From: Glomus cerebriforme | Lineage: Eukaryota > Glomeromycota > Glomeromycetes > Glomerales > Glomeraceae | Direction of reading: 5' to 3' | DNA: 56,636 nt | NCBI GenBank assembly: GCA_003550305.1 | Contig: QKYT01000575.1 | Location: 15,449-72,084 of the forward strand | Shown here: piece after piece, positions 1 through 11,221 of the stretch | Layout of the letters: each line of letters begins with the position of its first letter | Position numbering within the stretch: position 1 is the stretch's first letter | The notes under the pieces: model-generated | The model's database searches: none | Told to the model about the DNA's origin: nothing | The model's input: only the letters and a program-made list of their open reading frames with translations | Translations under genes and position numbers: made by a program

Positions 1-392
1 CTGGCATTTTCTATACCTGGATATTCAGCTTGGTATGATGATTTTTTAGCTAAAGTTCGTGCTTTAACTTGAATCATATAACGAGTTACTGTTTTTAGTT
101 GGTTTTGGGACTCTTTAACCCATTCTATAAGTTCATTTTCAAGGTATGGATATTTCGGACGTGCACCTGTATTTAGTCTTTGAGTGTATGGAGCCGCGTT
201 CAAAAGCTTTTCCTTATTTTTAATCCATTCACGAAGCTGTTTTGGCTCAATATTATATTTATTTGCTGTTGACCGTTTACTATGGCCATTTTCATAATAC
301 ATTATTATCATTAGCTTTTCTCGCGCTGTCCAGTGTCTATTCTTTCTTCCTGTAATATGAGCACGACGAGTCTTGAAGTTTCTGCGGACCAT
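1..392 (-). CDS. CENP-B/pogo-type transposase, N-terminal part (runs off left edge)
   Basis: The frame is open from an ATG at 392-390 to the window edge (130 codons plus 2 nt, no stop). The protein starts MVRRNFKTRRAHITGRKNRH, followed by WTAREKLMIIMYYENGHSKR and a helix-turn-helix ending KQLREWIKNKEKLLNAA. This is the psq/CENP-B-N HTH layout of pogo-superfamily (Tc1/mariner) transposases. A second basic segment (KSSYQAEYPGI) looks like the start of the CENP-B-type HTH that precedes the DDE domain, which would lie outside the window. Such genes are abundant in Glomeromycotina. It is intact as far as visible, unlike the decayed hAT copies at the right end, so it may be recent or domesticated. 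The MITE at 46133-46574 has pogo-like ends and could be a substrate of such an enzyme (inference). Confidence 0.75.
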   Translation of the reverse strand, partial: MVRRNFKTRRAHITGRKNRHWTAREKLMIIMYYENGHSKRSTANKYNIEPKQLREWIKNKEKLLNAAPYTQRLNTGARPKYPYLENELIEWVKESQNQLKTVTRYMIQVKARTLAKKSSYQAEYPGIENA

Positions 393-1071
393 CTTTTTAA
401 AAATATTATTTAAAAGATACTTGGAGATTTTTTGTGTAATAAAGAAAATTGTTGGAGAGTAAAACACAAGAAGGTATGAAAAACTTTAACGTGTTTGTAT
501 AATTTATACATTGTTTCATTCAATATAAATAGCTAATAAAAGTATTTGCGTCTCTAAATATTGCCAAATCAGTTATTAATGAATGCGATGTTATAATAAA
601 AAGAAAAATCTAAACGCAATGTACAGATCTGGTGAAATATGAAATTGGCAAATTTGACATAAAATTGATTTAAAAATGAAAACTTTATGATGAAATTTGC
701 CAGATTAATACATTTGTTACACTTAAACTTTCTTTTATTATAATGAAGTTATAAAATTACTGTAAAGTACAGTATTGGTAAATTTAAAGTAACATGAGAG
801 GATTGAGAGCATGTAAAATTATACATTCATCGTTAATAAAAAGATAATCTTGAGATCGGAGATCGGGTTAATCGGCTAATTTGGTAACAAACAATAGTAG
901 TAATACAATACCCCTGTGATAAAATACCCTACCGCCCAATATACCCTGCACCTTATAAAATACCCACGGGTATAATTCAATTTTTAAATTGCTGAAATTG
1001 ATACAGACCCGGGGTATTTTATGCAGTACTATACGGTAATGTTTCCCATTATACAACAGCACACCACCCAA
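393..1071. other. Non-coding AT-rich stretch with short inverted repeats
   Basis: No convincing gene. The stretch upstream of the transposase ORF has inverted copies of a TTGGCAAATTT-like word (about 645-655 and 699-707). It also has ATAAAATACCC words (918-930, 955-965) facing GGGGTATTTTAT (1012-1023), which could fold into hairpins. A 69-codon minus-strand ORF here overlaps this repeat structure and resembles no protein I know. Confidence 0.5.
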
Positions 1072-1440
1072 TAACATCTACCCGCATACTTCAAGAGAAA
1101 GTTGAAAATCTAAAAATGAAAGCAGAATGGAGTTAGTATTGTTTCATAACTCCATTATGCAACCATATACCCACCTAAATACCTACCCACATATTCCACT
1201 TCAAGAGAAAGTCAAAAATCTAAAAAAATAAAAAAGGAATGTCATTAGTATTGTTTTATAATGCCATTTCATATTATACACCCACCCAAACTTTACTTAC
1301 CGTATATTCCACTTCAAAAGAAAGCTGGAAATTTAAAAAAAATAAAAAAAAAGAGTTCATTAGTATTATTTTATAATGCCATTTCATATTATATACCCAC
1401 CCAAACCTAACTTACCACATGCTTCACTCTAAGGAAGGAC
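1072..1440. repeat. Tandem repeat, about 113-bp unit, 3.3 copies
   Basis: Three successive units start near 1072, 1181 and 1294, with a partial fourth from 1409. Each unit has the same order of words: CCCACATATTCCACTTCAAG-like start, GAAAGT.GAAAATCTAAAAA, an A-rich run, TTAGTATTGTTTTATAATGC, CCATTTCATATTAT, then ACCCACCCAAAC. Units 2 and 3 are closest; unit 1 is more diverged. No coding potential is seen. Confidence 0.8.
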
Positions 1441-2756
1441 AAACTTGGCTTACTTAAATTTGCCAAAACTCATCCAGAAAGCTGTCCTTAGTTCATTCTA
1501 ATGGAATCCACATCCAGTAGAATGCTCCTAAAGAAAAAAAATAAATAATAAAAGTCTTATTTTTTTTAAGACTTTTTTTTTAAAATTATGATCAACTGAT
1601 CAGATTGTCAGATTGATAAATCAGATTAGTAAATCACTTGACTGATACCGATGCCAAAACTATATGTATATCATATAATATACTACGCCAAAATGCTGAA
1701 ATAATTTCGGCAGTTTCAGCAGTTTCAGCATTTTAGTGCGATTTTGCAAAACTAGTTTTGGCAATTTCGCATACACCATCCCACTGAAACCCCCTAGTTT
1801 TGGCAAGCAACCTTAATTTTTATACTAGCAAGAATTATTTACACGTACATCTAATATTAAGGGACATAAAAGTTTCTATTGGAATCAGATTATGATGTTA
1901 GATAATTTACATTAAATACTGAAGAATTTACATTAAATATTACTAAAATTATTACATTTTTTTATTTTATTTCATATTACAGTAAATAGTAGAATAATTT
2001 TTGAAGGATATTTTAGAAAGTATAATAAATTATTGATTATCAACACATAAAAGTATAAATTATAAATGTAAAGTATATTAGTTTTTGGTGAAATGACTGT
2101 CAGTGAAATAACTGTTGGTAAGTGAATGGGTCCCATATTTTATACTTAAAATAGAATATTTTATGAATTATTTTTATATNAAATATGAATAATTTAAGAT
2201 TTATTTAAGTAAATTTTTAGTAATATAATTATCTTATAAGGAATATACTAAAATTATACTTATATAATACTTACAAGATATTTAAATATATATTTAAATA
2301 TCTTTAATATTCAGTATATTTTTAGTATACATTTTTCTTACTGAATTATTATATAAATATATACTAAATTGAATATTTTAACTTTAATATCAATAAAAAT
2401 ACTTATATAATATAAGATTTTTGACTTTTGTCAATTTTTTTTCAATTTTTAAAGTAATATTTGCAAATTTACCATTTAAATAAGTAGTTATAAACATAAT
2501 TTATATAGATAAACTATTTAAAAATTTAATAAAATTTTTAAAATATGAAAAATTAAATATTATGAAATGTATTTCTAAATAAATAAATTATTTAATAAGT
2601 ATTTTATCATTGACTTTATTATTATTATAGTAATTTTTCAAATTAATTACTGTATTTATTTAATATATTTTATTTTTTATTTGATATAGATGAATATATT
2701 CTTTATATTTTATTACAAGATAATTATATTTCAATTTTTTTTTTAAGATTATAATG
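1441..2756. other. AT-rich non-coding stretch with a short hairpin element
   Basis: A perfect 12-bp inverted repeat (AAAATGCTGAAA at 1690-1701, TTTCAGCATTTT at 1723-1734) sits among several GCCAAAAC/GTTTTGGC words (1653-1660, 1755-1762, 1797-1804), which suggests a decayed MITE. From 1850 to 2756 the sequence is nearly all A/T without ORFs. Position 2180 is an ambiguous base. Confidence 0.5.
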
Positions 2757-2771
2757 AATAAATTACAAATT
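2757..2771. repeat. Target-site duplication, left copy
   Basis: AATAAATTACAAAT directly abuts the T run (reverse-strand poly(A)) of the retroposon. It matches 4402-4416 exactly over at least 14 nt; the fifteenth base is ambiguous because it merges with the T run. Confidence 0.8.
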
Positions 2772-4401
2772 TTTTTTTTTTTTTTTTTGAAGACGCGCTG
2801 AATCATAAACTTTATTTAAGTAAATTAGTGCACATAGGCGGTAAACTAATAGTGATAAAGTTATATAGTTCAGATATAAAACCTCTAACTAAATGAAAAA
2901 TTCTAACGTGTCACACTTACATAACATGAGTTTTCAGAGTGAGGACTGAAGCAAGTCACTCCTTAGATATTAGTATGCTCTGATTCTCCCCCATACCCCA
3001 GTGCTAATACCAAATAAAATAAACCTTTTAATTATTCCTCCTAAATCTTCCCACAATCACATTGGGTCTTCTAACTAGTACGATTTGTTATAAAAGCCTT
3101 CCTCACTTTTGTAAGAGAAATTATAAAAGCTGGCTACTAGTACCAACCTTCAGAAAGAAAGGTGAATTATTTAATACTAAAACTAAAAGATACAGAAAAG
3201 AAACTAAATCTACTTCTACCTCTACCACTTCCCTACCAGAATCGGTACCTTCGAGTTACCCTCTCGGATACTCCAGATGAATCGAGTCGACTGCTTATAC
3301 TGTCTCGTCTGAAAGCCATCACCCAGTACCTTGCCCATCATCAAACGTCCACCCCAGTAGGTATCCCTTTGAAATAAGCCAATTCCTCATGATCCAGACA
3401 TGCCATTCTCCTAGAGAATCAAGTCGACTACTTATCCAGAAGTTATATTTTAAATTACACCCAATCCTATCAAAGAATTTTGATCCTTGATATATCTATT
3501 GCAAAAAGATAATAGCTAAGCCCCAGCACTCCCAGTCTCCCACCCCAATTCTACCCAATTAATACACCCGACCCTGTACCTAATGTCTTCACGAACCTTT
3601 TCAATTTTTTATTTATTTTTCTATTCAACTACTATGACGTCACCTTAAGGGGCAAAAATAGGTATCACCACTGTGAAACTAAAACCTAGGAATGTGTTAC
3701 AACAAGGGAACCAATTATCAACAGATGATCAGCTATCAATCAAAATTTCCAGTACCTCCTTATCTTCTGCTAGAGAACCGCTCCGCAGTAATTCATACAA
3801 ATCTGCAGCCAAGGTTAGCAGACTTGATATAGCAGTATACGATAATTCCAAAGTCAGTTTGGTATTTATCTTCATGAGCATGAAAATCTTGATGTCTTTC
3901 ATTTTTCCACCAATAAAAATGAATTATAAAATTATAAAATAGGAAATATTCACCAAACTTATACTCCAGAAAAGCCTCTCTCTGCTGAACCAAGCCCATG
4001 CTTCAACTCTGCGAAAAGTCGCTTAACTTCCAAAGAAACTTCACGCTTGGCCTACTCCAGAGTCCACCAGGAGCAGCCACAAGTCCAACCCGTCTGTCTT
4101 GTGCACGTAGAGCATACCTTATAATACCAAACGGCTGCTCAGGTATCAATTTTTGAGAAGGACGTAGGTAACTGAAAATTATGTTAACCAGACTTGCGGA
4201 GAAACTTGGTATGCCAGACATTAAATAACAAACTTTCTAAATCTCTCTAGTTAAGTCTAATGTCATAGAACAACTTTTTCTATGACTAAATGACTGATTT
4301 CTTAGGACAAAACAGCCAAAAAGTGCTACTTTTCTTTCTAAAACTTCTTCAGAGAAATGGACGTAAGGATCAGCAGAGAGAGTTGCCCCCTTATTTTAAT
4401 C

Positions 4402-4416
4402 AATAAATTACAAATT
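4402..4416. repeat. Target-site duplication, right copy
   Basis: AATAAATTACAAATT lies immediately outside the 5' end (minus strand) of the retroposon and repeats the sequence at 2757-2771. The lack of mismatches suggests a fairly recent insertion. Confidence 0.8.
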
Positions 4417-5150
4417 GCTTTCTTATGTTTTTCTTTTTATTATTTAATTTTATCTTTCAGAATTTGTTATTTATTTTTTTTGTTAATTTAATCTTAAATA
4501 TTTATTATTACTACTTTTTGAATCTTATATATTTGTATTTTTTTCAAAAATTATCATCTAAATATATATTTATTATATTAATTACCAATAAGATATATAT
4601 TTTATTATATAAAATAATAATAAAAATAATTATAAAATTTTTTTTTTTTTTTTAGACAAGTTAAACGTATTTATTGTATTTAATGTCATATGACGAAAAT
4701 AATTATAAAATTATAATTCACAATAAATTTTTATCATAAATAAAATTCAGAAAAAAATTCTATATTAAAATTATTTATTTATTTATTAGATTAGGAATTT
4801 TTAGATTTAGGATTATAATCATTTAAATTAAAGTTTTTTAATTTTTTTATTATAGAATTTTAGAAGTTAAAAAATTTTATTTATTCTAATATTTTTATTA
4901 GATAAATTCTAAATTTTTGCATTTAAATAGAAAGTATATTTACAATTTATACTATTTTAATAAATGATATCTTAAGTAAAATTTATTATAAAATATTAAG
5001 AATTAATTATAATTAATCAAATTTTTTTATTATAATAATTAATTAGTAATACTAATATATAGATTATAAGTATACTGTATATTTTTTTAAATATTTAATT
5101 TTAAAAAATAAGCTTTAAATTATATTAAATTATTTTTTTATAATTATAAA
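4417..5150. other. AT-rich non-coding spacer between the two retroposon copies
   Basis: Nearly pure A/T with homopolymer runs. The single ORF here (about 4425-4655) encodes only Phe/Ile/Leu/Tyr/Lys/Asn from T-rich sequence and is not credible as a gene. No other structure was recognised. Confidence 0.6.
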
Positions 5151-6735
5151 TTAATTATTTTTTTTTTTTTTTATGAAGACAAGATGAATATGAAACATTT
5201 TTTATTAATTATCTGTAATATTAAAAACTAACGTATTCTGATTCATAACTACTTTCTCTAATGAAAAAAAGTTACCTGTTGCATTTATATAATACAGGTC
5301 ATTCTCAGAATAAGGTCTAATAGTAGGCTCTCTTTAGATATAAACTATACTTTGATTTTTCTTCATATTCTAATACTAGTACCAAAAAGATAATTCCTTC
5401 AACTAGTTTACCTGAATTTTCTCTTAACACAATAGGTTTTTAAACTAGTATGAAATATTAATAAAAATATAGAAGTTGGCTGCTAATACTAATCTTTAGA
5501 AAAAAAAAATTATCTAAAAAAAACTACAACTAAAATACATGAAAGAAAAAAAATATAATAAAATACCTCTATTCCTCTAACCTATTAAGTCAGTTTTTAA
5601 TAATACTACAAATTCTCTAACTGAATTGAGTCAATTACTTATGCTGTTTTATTTATAGCTTCTGTTTAAAAACTTTTGCCATTAATATATCCAGTAATAA
5701 TTCTCCTACAAAGATTAATTTCTAATGGTACTATCAGACATTCTTCCATAGAATTAAGTTGACTATTTACACTGAAGATGATACATTAACTGGTCTAACT
5801 TATTCCTTTTTAAAAATCTTAATTTTTGATATATCTATTATAAAAAGAAAATTTACTTGTTACCATTATCTCAAACTTAATTCCTATATAAATACACCCT
5901 AATATTACACCTATATTTTCTTATTTACTTTTTTGGATTTTTTAAATAATAATATGATATATCATCTTAAGGAGTTAAATTAAAGGATCACTATTTGTAA
6001 AACAAAAAATTAGGGAATATAATAATAAAGGAACCAATCATTAATAAGTAATTAGCTATTGATCAATTTTTTAATACTCCCTAGTTTTTACTTTTGACTG
6101 TTCAAATAAAACAAAAATAATATTAAGATTTAATATTATTTGATATTTCACTGCAGTAATACTGAAGCTTCATTAGGTTAAAATGATAATATCTGCTTAT
6201 CAGGTTTTAATGTATATTGATATCTCAAAAATGATCACTTCTTTCATCTTTTCACTAATTAAAATAAAATTTAAAATTATAATTAAGGAAAAACTGTCTA
6301 AACTCTAAAAAAAGACTCTTCTTGTTGCACTAAGCCTATATTTTAACTTTGCAAAAAATGTTTTTACTTTCAAAAAAACTCTATGCTAAGTCAACTTTTA
6401 AGTCTATTAAAAGTAACCATAAGTCTTACTCTTCTGTCTTATACTCATAAAAGAAACTGAACTTTAGAATACCAAATAACTCTTCAGATATTAATTTGAA
6501 ATAAAATATAGATGATTAAAAATTATCAGAGACTAATTTGTGAAAAGCTTAATAAACTAAAGACTATTATTTATATTTCCTAAGTTTTTTAGTTAACTTC
6601 AGCAGCGTAGAAATACTTTTTCTAAAACCAAAAGACTACTTTCTTAATGCAAAACAGAAAGAACAACTTTTCTTTCCCAAACTTTTTGGAAAAAATAGGC
6701 ATAGGGATCAGTAGACAGAGTTGCTCCACCTTAAA
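5151..6735 (-). mobile_element. Same non-coding retroposon family, diverged copy 2
   Basis: It aligns collinearly with 2770-4400 along its full length. The T run plus TGAAGAC at 5161-5180 matches 2771-2794; AACTAGT and GCTGGCTACTAG-like words recur in order; the end GATCAGYAGASAGAGTTGC at 6707-6725 matches 4368-4386. The minus-strand AATAAA signal before the A tail is kept. Many C-to-T and G-to-A differences have made this copy more AT-rich, and no clear target-site duplication remains. There is no ORF of note. It is in the same orientation as copy 1, 0.75 kb away. Confidence 0.75.
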
Positions 6736-7474
6736 TCTAAAGTTTTATATAATATTATTTATTATTATTATTATCAGTTATCAGTTTATCTTATTCAATA
6801 TAATATTAAAATTTTATATATACAAATAAACAAATATTACTTTATAATCTTAATTGTTATTGATTTGTATAAATATATATATAATTCTTTATTTATTCTA
6901 GACAATTACTATTATTTTATAATTTCAAATATACATATTATTTTTGTTAATAATTAAATTTTTATAATTTATTATAAAAATTAAAAAATTATTCCCAAAA
7001 AAAGAAATATTTAAAATTATAATTTACTAATTTTAGCTAAAATTAAAATATAATATCTTTATTAGCTTTGTATAAGTATACTTTATACCATTACTAATTT
7101 TATAAAAATTAATTAAAATTATTATTATAAATATTTGCTATTGATTATTGATTATAATATAAATTAATGTTTCAGTCTAAACTCTCTGACAAATTCCTAA
7201 ACTAGTTTTGCCTTATAACCTAAACTCTCCTAAACTAGTTTCATCTCAAACCCAAACTCTTCTAAACCACTTTCACCTGAATCACTAATATAAATCTTTT
7301 TAAAATGTAATTTATTAAATTATTAATTAATATAATTATTAATCAATTTAACCAATTAATTATTTATATAATTAATTTTAAAAAATAATTAAATTAATTA
7401 AATTTTATTAATTTTTTAAATAGTAAAATAATAATAAATAAATTAAAATTAAATGGATTATTATTCTTCTTTAT
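6736..7474. other. AT-rich non-coding stretch with a degenerate short repeat
   Basis: 6736-7170 is A/T-dominated. Around 7021-7080 it shares the phrase ATTTACTAATTTTAGCTAAA with the interior of the MITE at 46133-46574, so it is probably a remnant of that family. 7171-7290 holds imperfect repeats of CCTAAACTAGTTT / CTAAACTCT words spaced about 25-30 nt. It lies downstream of the MFS gene stop. No gene is seen. Confidence 0.5.
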
Positions 7475-9076
7475 TTATATTCTCCATTTTTCTCCTTTAA
7501 AATAAACTAAAATTATTAATATATTACTTAATAATGCTAAAGAAGTTAAAGCAGTAAATAACCAACCAATACCAAACTTATTTTCTATAGGAACAGTTGA
7601 TATTATTGCAATAGTTGATATTAAGGCATTTATAGCATCACCCATTACTAGTATTAAAGTATGTAATTCTTCTGGATAAGGATCTTCTGTTAAATAAATA
7701 ATTGTTGAACTTACTAAAAATAATATTCCAAACTCTCCGATAAATATAATAATTAATGGCCAAATAATATAGACCCTTTTTTCTAAAATCCAACCAAATA
7801 TAAAAAATGATGGAATTGCTAATATAACACCAATCCAAATACTTTTTAATTTTAATTCAGGATAACTTTCTTCATTTCCTTTTTTTCTTTCATACTTATA
7901 TATCAAATATTCAGAATAAATTCCCGCAAAAATATTTCCAACAATACATACAATATTACGAGCCAAAAATACTAATCCAATATATAAAGAAGATAAATTA
8001 TAAATATTAGTAAATGAAAAAGGAATTATAATATCTAATACATAAATTATTATCCATATTGATGTATTATAAAGGATTGTTAATGTTATATTTGGATAAT
8101 AAAGTAATTTAAAAGGTAATAATGGATTAAATTGTTTTATGATTATGGTTGTTGTTGATGATACTTCTGGTGATGGTATATAGAGTGTTTCGGGAATGAA
8201 ATATATTATTAAAAATAATAAAATACTTCCATAAATTGATAAAAACCAAAATATTGAATGCCATCCTAAATATTCCGTAAGTAATCCTCCTATTATAGAT
8301 CCTATCAGTTCTCCAAAATGTGATCCTAAAAATAATTTGCTATATGCATCTTTTCTTTCTAATAAATTTTTAAAATAAGAAATTATTAAAAAAAAAAGTT
8401 CAATTTTTTTTTTTTTAAAAAAAAAAATAATATATTATTATTTTACCTGTTGGAGTGAAAACATCATTTGCAATTCCTCCGCAAATACATTGTACACCTG
8501 AAGATCCAAGTGATTGTAATGTTCTCATTGCAATTAATACCCATATATTTTCTGCCATTGCACATAATATACTCGAAAGTGTAAATATAAACATAACAAA
8601 TATATACACTTTTCTTCTCCCATATACATCTGCATAAGATCCAACCACTAATGGCTATATTCAATAGTAATTGTTAAAGTGAAAATTTTCAGATAATTTT
8701 TATCAGAAATAATTTGAAATCACGTACGATTAATCCCGTGAACAGTATAAATAGACCGACTATCATTTATGAGTGATTAATTACTACAGACGAAAAAAAA
8801 GATTTTTCTAATTTTTTTTTAATTTCCTTACCTGATATATTTACGATGAATTGCGTTGTGTTAAAGTATTCACGTATTGCAATAAGAGCCGGATAATATA
8901 TTCTTTTTTTTTTTCATTGATTAATTAGTTAACTGATCATTATAATACAAAGAAATATGATATGTTACTTACGAGATTGATACTGGAGAAGTAGAAATGG
9001 TGAATGAAATGATAATTAAAACTAATAATTTCTTTTTACTTTCCCAATTTTTAGGATCTTCTGAAAATTCTGTCAT
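7475..9076 (-). CDS. MFS drug:H+ antiporter, DHA1 family (five exons)
   Basis: Exons (minus strand) are 8973-9076, 8832-8902, 8728-8759, 8447-8654 and 7475-8358. All junctions are GT-AG with matching phases, giving 432 aa. The start MTEFSEDPKNWESKKKLLVL is typical of fungal DHA1 multidrug transporters (Qdr/Aqr1/Tpo1-like), with a short cytosolic tail before the first membrane helix. MFS motif A is GSYADVYGRR at residues 74-83. The segment RTLQSLGSSG follows in helix 4, and GSHFGELIGSIIGGLLTEYL after exon 4 resembles the antiporter motif C. About 12 hydrophobic segments follow to the end KGEKWRI. The predicted role is proton-coupled export of small amphiphiles or organic acids across the plasma membrane; the substrate cannot be told. 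Exon 3 is only 32 nt. The nearest gene is the Zn2Cys6 factor 2.1 kb upstream on the same strand. Confidence 0.88.
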
Positions 9077-10848
9077 ATTTTAATTGTGTTTAATAACAGT
9101 GTATAAACAGCGTATCTAAAATAACAAAATACACACTATTAAATAATTTTTTTTTAAAACCATCGAAAAAAAAAAAATGATTATTTATAATTCGAAAAAA
9201 GAAACAGAAAAAAAAACTAACATTCAGATTAAATAAGCCATAATTACAAGCCTTTATTAACATTTTAGTTGACAAGTGAATGGTTAAAAAAAATCCCTCA
9301 AATTTTCGTTTTTCATTTTTTAATTTTTTACCTAGCCTCATCTTAACCTGTACCATCATCCAATTAAGTAGAATCAAGTAGTGTTTTATTTATTATTCAA
9401 AGCCACTATATTCTTATATTCTTTATCAAGGTCAATTATAGCGAGGCGCAGTTAAAATTTCGAATTTAGTCTCAAATAAATAAATATGATTCGTATGATT
9501 CGCGGATCTCATTTATTCGTTCGATTGTTTCCAGAAATTTGAATAATGTATGAAATGAAATTATGAAACGAATTTTTTTATATTATTAAATCTTTTTTAA
9601 AGTGGTTTACTAAAAATAACGTGATCACAATTTGATTTCTAATAATTTCTAATTTTAATACTGACCAATTGACCAATTGATATTTCTAATCGATAACAGC
9701 GAATAAAATTCGAATACGATCATCATCAACAATTATTATTAGGCTTACTCATAAAAAAAAAATAAAAAAAAAATAAAATAAAATAAATAAATAAATTAGT
9801 TACATATAAAAATTTTATTTATTTTTTTTTTTTTTATTGCGCAATTTATGTAAATCTGATCATTACTTTAAACCAATAGAAAAGATGCCACGATCTATTC
9901 TTTTAATATACATTTGTCAAAAAAATACGCGTAATGGAAATTATGAATAGATTACGTTTACTATATATTTTATTATTTAATATAATAATTTAACGGAAAC
10001 CTGTAGAATAGTTTATCGGTCACAAAATTACATGCGACAAAAAAGAGTTGTGATGATTACTGATGAATGTGATATTTTCCAATTTAAACTATTATAATAT
10101 ATTATAAAATTTTCTTAACGTACATACCCCTATATCATAATGCATAAATAAAGAAAAAAATTTTCTTGAATGAGTCAATGAGATTTGTTTTGTTTTAATT
10201 TTAATAATTAAACATGCTACGAACATTATTATCGCGCAACTTGTTCGGCAAAAAATTCTTCCTCATTGACCAAATCTTATTATTTTGTACAAAAAGAGAA
10301 TAAAATTTTGGATTAATAATCAATAATAAACCATTCGGTTAATTATTTACCAGTAATTTCGGTGCGTAATTATTCCGTCTCCATTTATCTAAAATTGATT
10401 TTCATTCTGAGAAAAAAGAAAAAATTCATATGTAAAATAATGTAAATAAATAAATAAATCCCCCACGTGGAATCGTGTCTTACCCATTTACCAATCAATA
10501 ATGCATTGTCATCGCGTGGGCGGAATTTATATGCAGTAATGAAATTGTTTTATTTTTTTTTGTTGGGTACTGCCAAATGTTAGAAAATTCTGTTACAAAA
10601 ATATTTTTTATAATTCTTTTGAGAATATTGTAAAAAGAACATTTCAAATTCTTATTTACGTGTTTATGATACGAGATCTTGATAGATACAGTATGTTAGA
10701 TATGTTTATGTAAAACGAAAAAAAAATATTTTTTTTTTTTTTTTTAACTCGAAAAAAGAGACGACTTTAATTAAAATAGTGTTTTTTTTTACATACATAC
10801 ATACGATAATTTCATTTGATTTATTTAATTTCTTTAACAATGTAAATT

Positions 10849-10884
<36 letters not shown>

Positions 10885-11221
10885 ATATATATATCGAAAT
10901 AATCGAAATAAAAAAAAAAAAGAGAAAATTATAATACAATAACATAATATATATATATATTAAAATATAATAACTTAAAACTTATAAATCCTAAAAAGAA
11001 AAGAAGAAAAAAAAAAGAATGGTAACTACCACAAAAAAACTAACGCGATGTGTGGTTTTTCAGTCTATAAATATATATATAAAAATTCTATTCATATCAA
11101 TTCTTAATTAATAAATTTCATAAAATACAATTGTCCAAAAAAAAAACCAATGAAAAAAAAAAAAGATATTTATAAAAAATTATTTACAAGATATAAACAA
11201 ATTATCGGTGATGATAACTCA
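9077..11221. other. Intergenic region, MFS promoter and 3' side of the Zn2Cys6 gene
   Basis: AT-rich with a long A run at 10850-10882 and many shorter homopolymers. A CACGTG-type E-box word (CCCCCACGTGGAA) lies at 10459-10471. It would contain the MFS promoter (just right of 9076) and the 3' UTR of the transcription-factor gene. ORFs near 9090-9377 and 10706-10945 are low-complexity and rejected. No RNA gene was recognised. Confidence 0.5.

Larger units (their letters stand above)
2757..4416 (-). mobile_element. Poly(A)-tailed non-coding retroposon, copy 1, with target-site duplication
   Basis: Read on the minus strand, the element starts near 4400 and ends at 2789 followed by a 19-nt A tail (T run 2770-2788). 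An AATAAA polyadenylation signal (TTTATT at 2811-2816) lies about 22 nt before the tail. The flanks are a direct repeat: AATAAATTACAAAT at 2757-2770 and AATAAATTACAAATT at 4402-4416. This is the signature of LINE-type target-primed reverse transcription. The 1.6-kb body is clearly less AT-rich than its surroundings but has no ORF over about 90 codons, so it is not an autonomous LINE. It carries an internal duplicated word, GAATCRAGTCGACTRCTTA, at 3279-3297 and 3416-3434. A second, older copy lies at 5151-6735. It could be a retroposed long non-coding RNA, an internally deleted LINE, or a SINE-like family; I cannot tell which. Confidence 0.75.

Noticed and set aside
868..1077. 69-codon minus-strand ORF
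   Set aside because: It overlaps inverted ATAAAATACCC/GGGGTATTTTAT words and shows no domain or protein-like composition.
3673..4221. Short ORFs inside retroposon copy 1 (plus 3673-3942; minus 3793-3999 and 4003-4221)
   Set aside because: None is kept in copy 2, and none resembles reverse transcriptase or an RNA-binding ORF1, so they look like chance ORFs in a non-coding body.
4425..4655. 76-codon ORF rich in Phe/Ile/Leu/Tyr
   Set aside because: Product of T-rich DNA; no start context, no homology, no domain.
9090..9377. 95-codon minus ORF upstream of the MFS start
   Set aside because: Low-complexity Phe runs; the MFS start at 9076 has a good N-terminus and needs no upstream exon.
10706..10945. 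79-codon minus ORF with a poly-Phe run
   Set aside because: It arises from an A-homopolymer of more than 30 nt.
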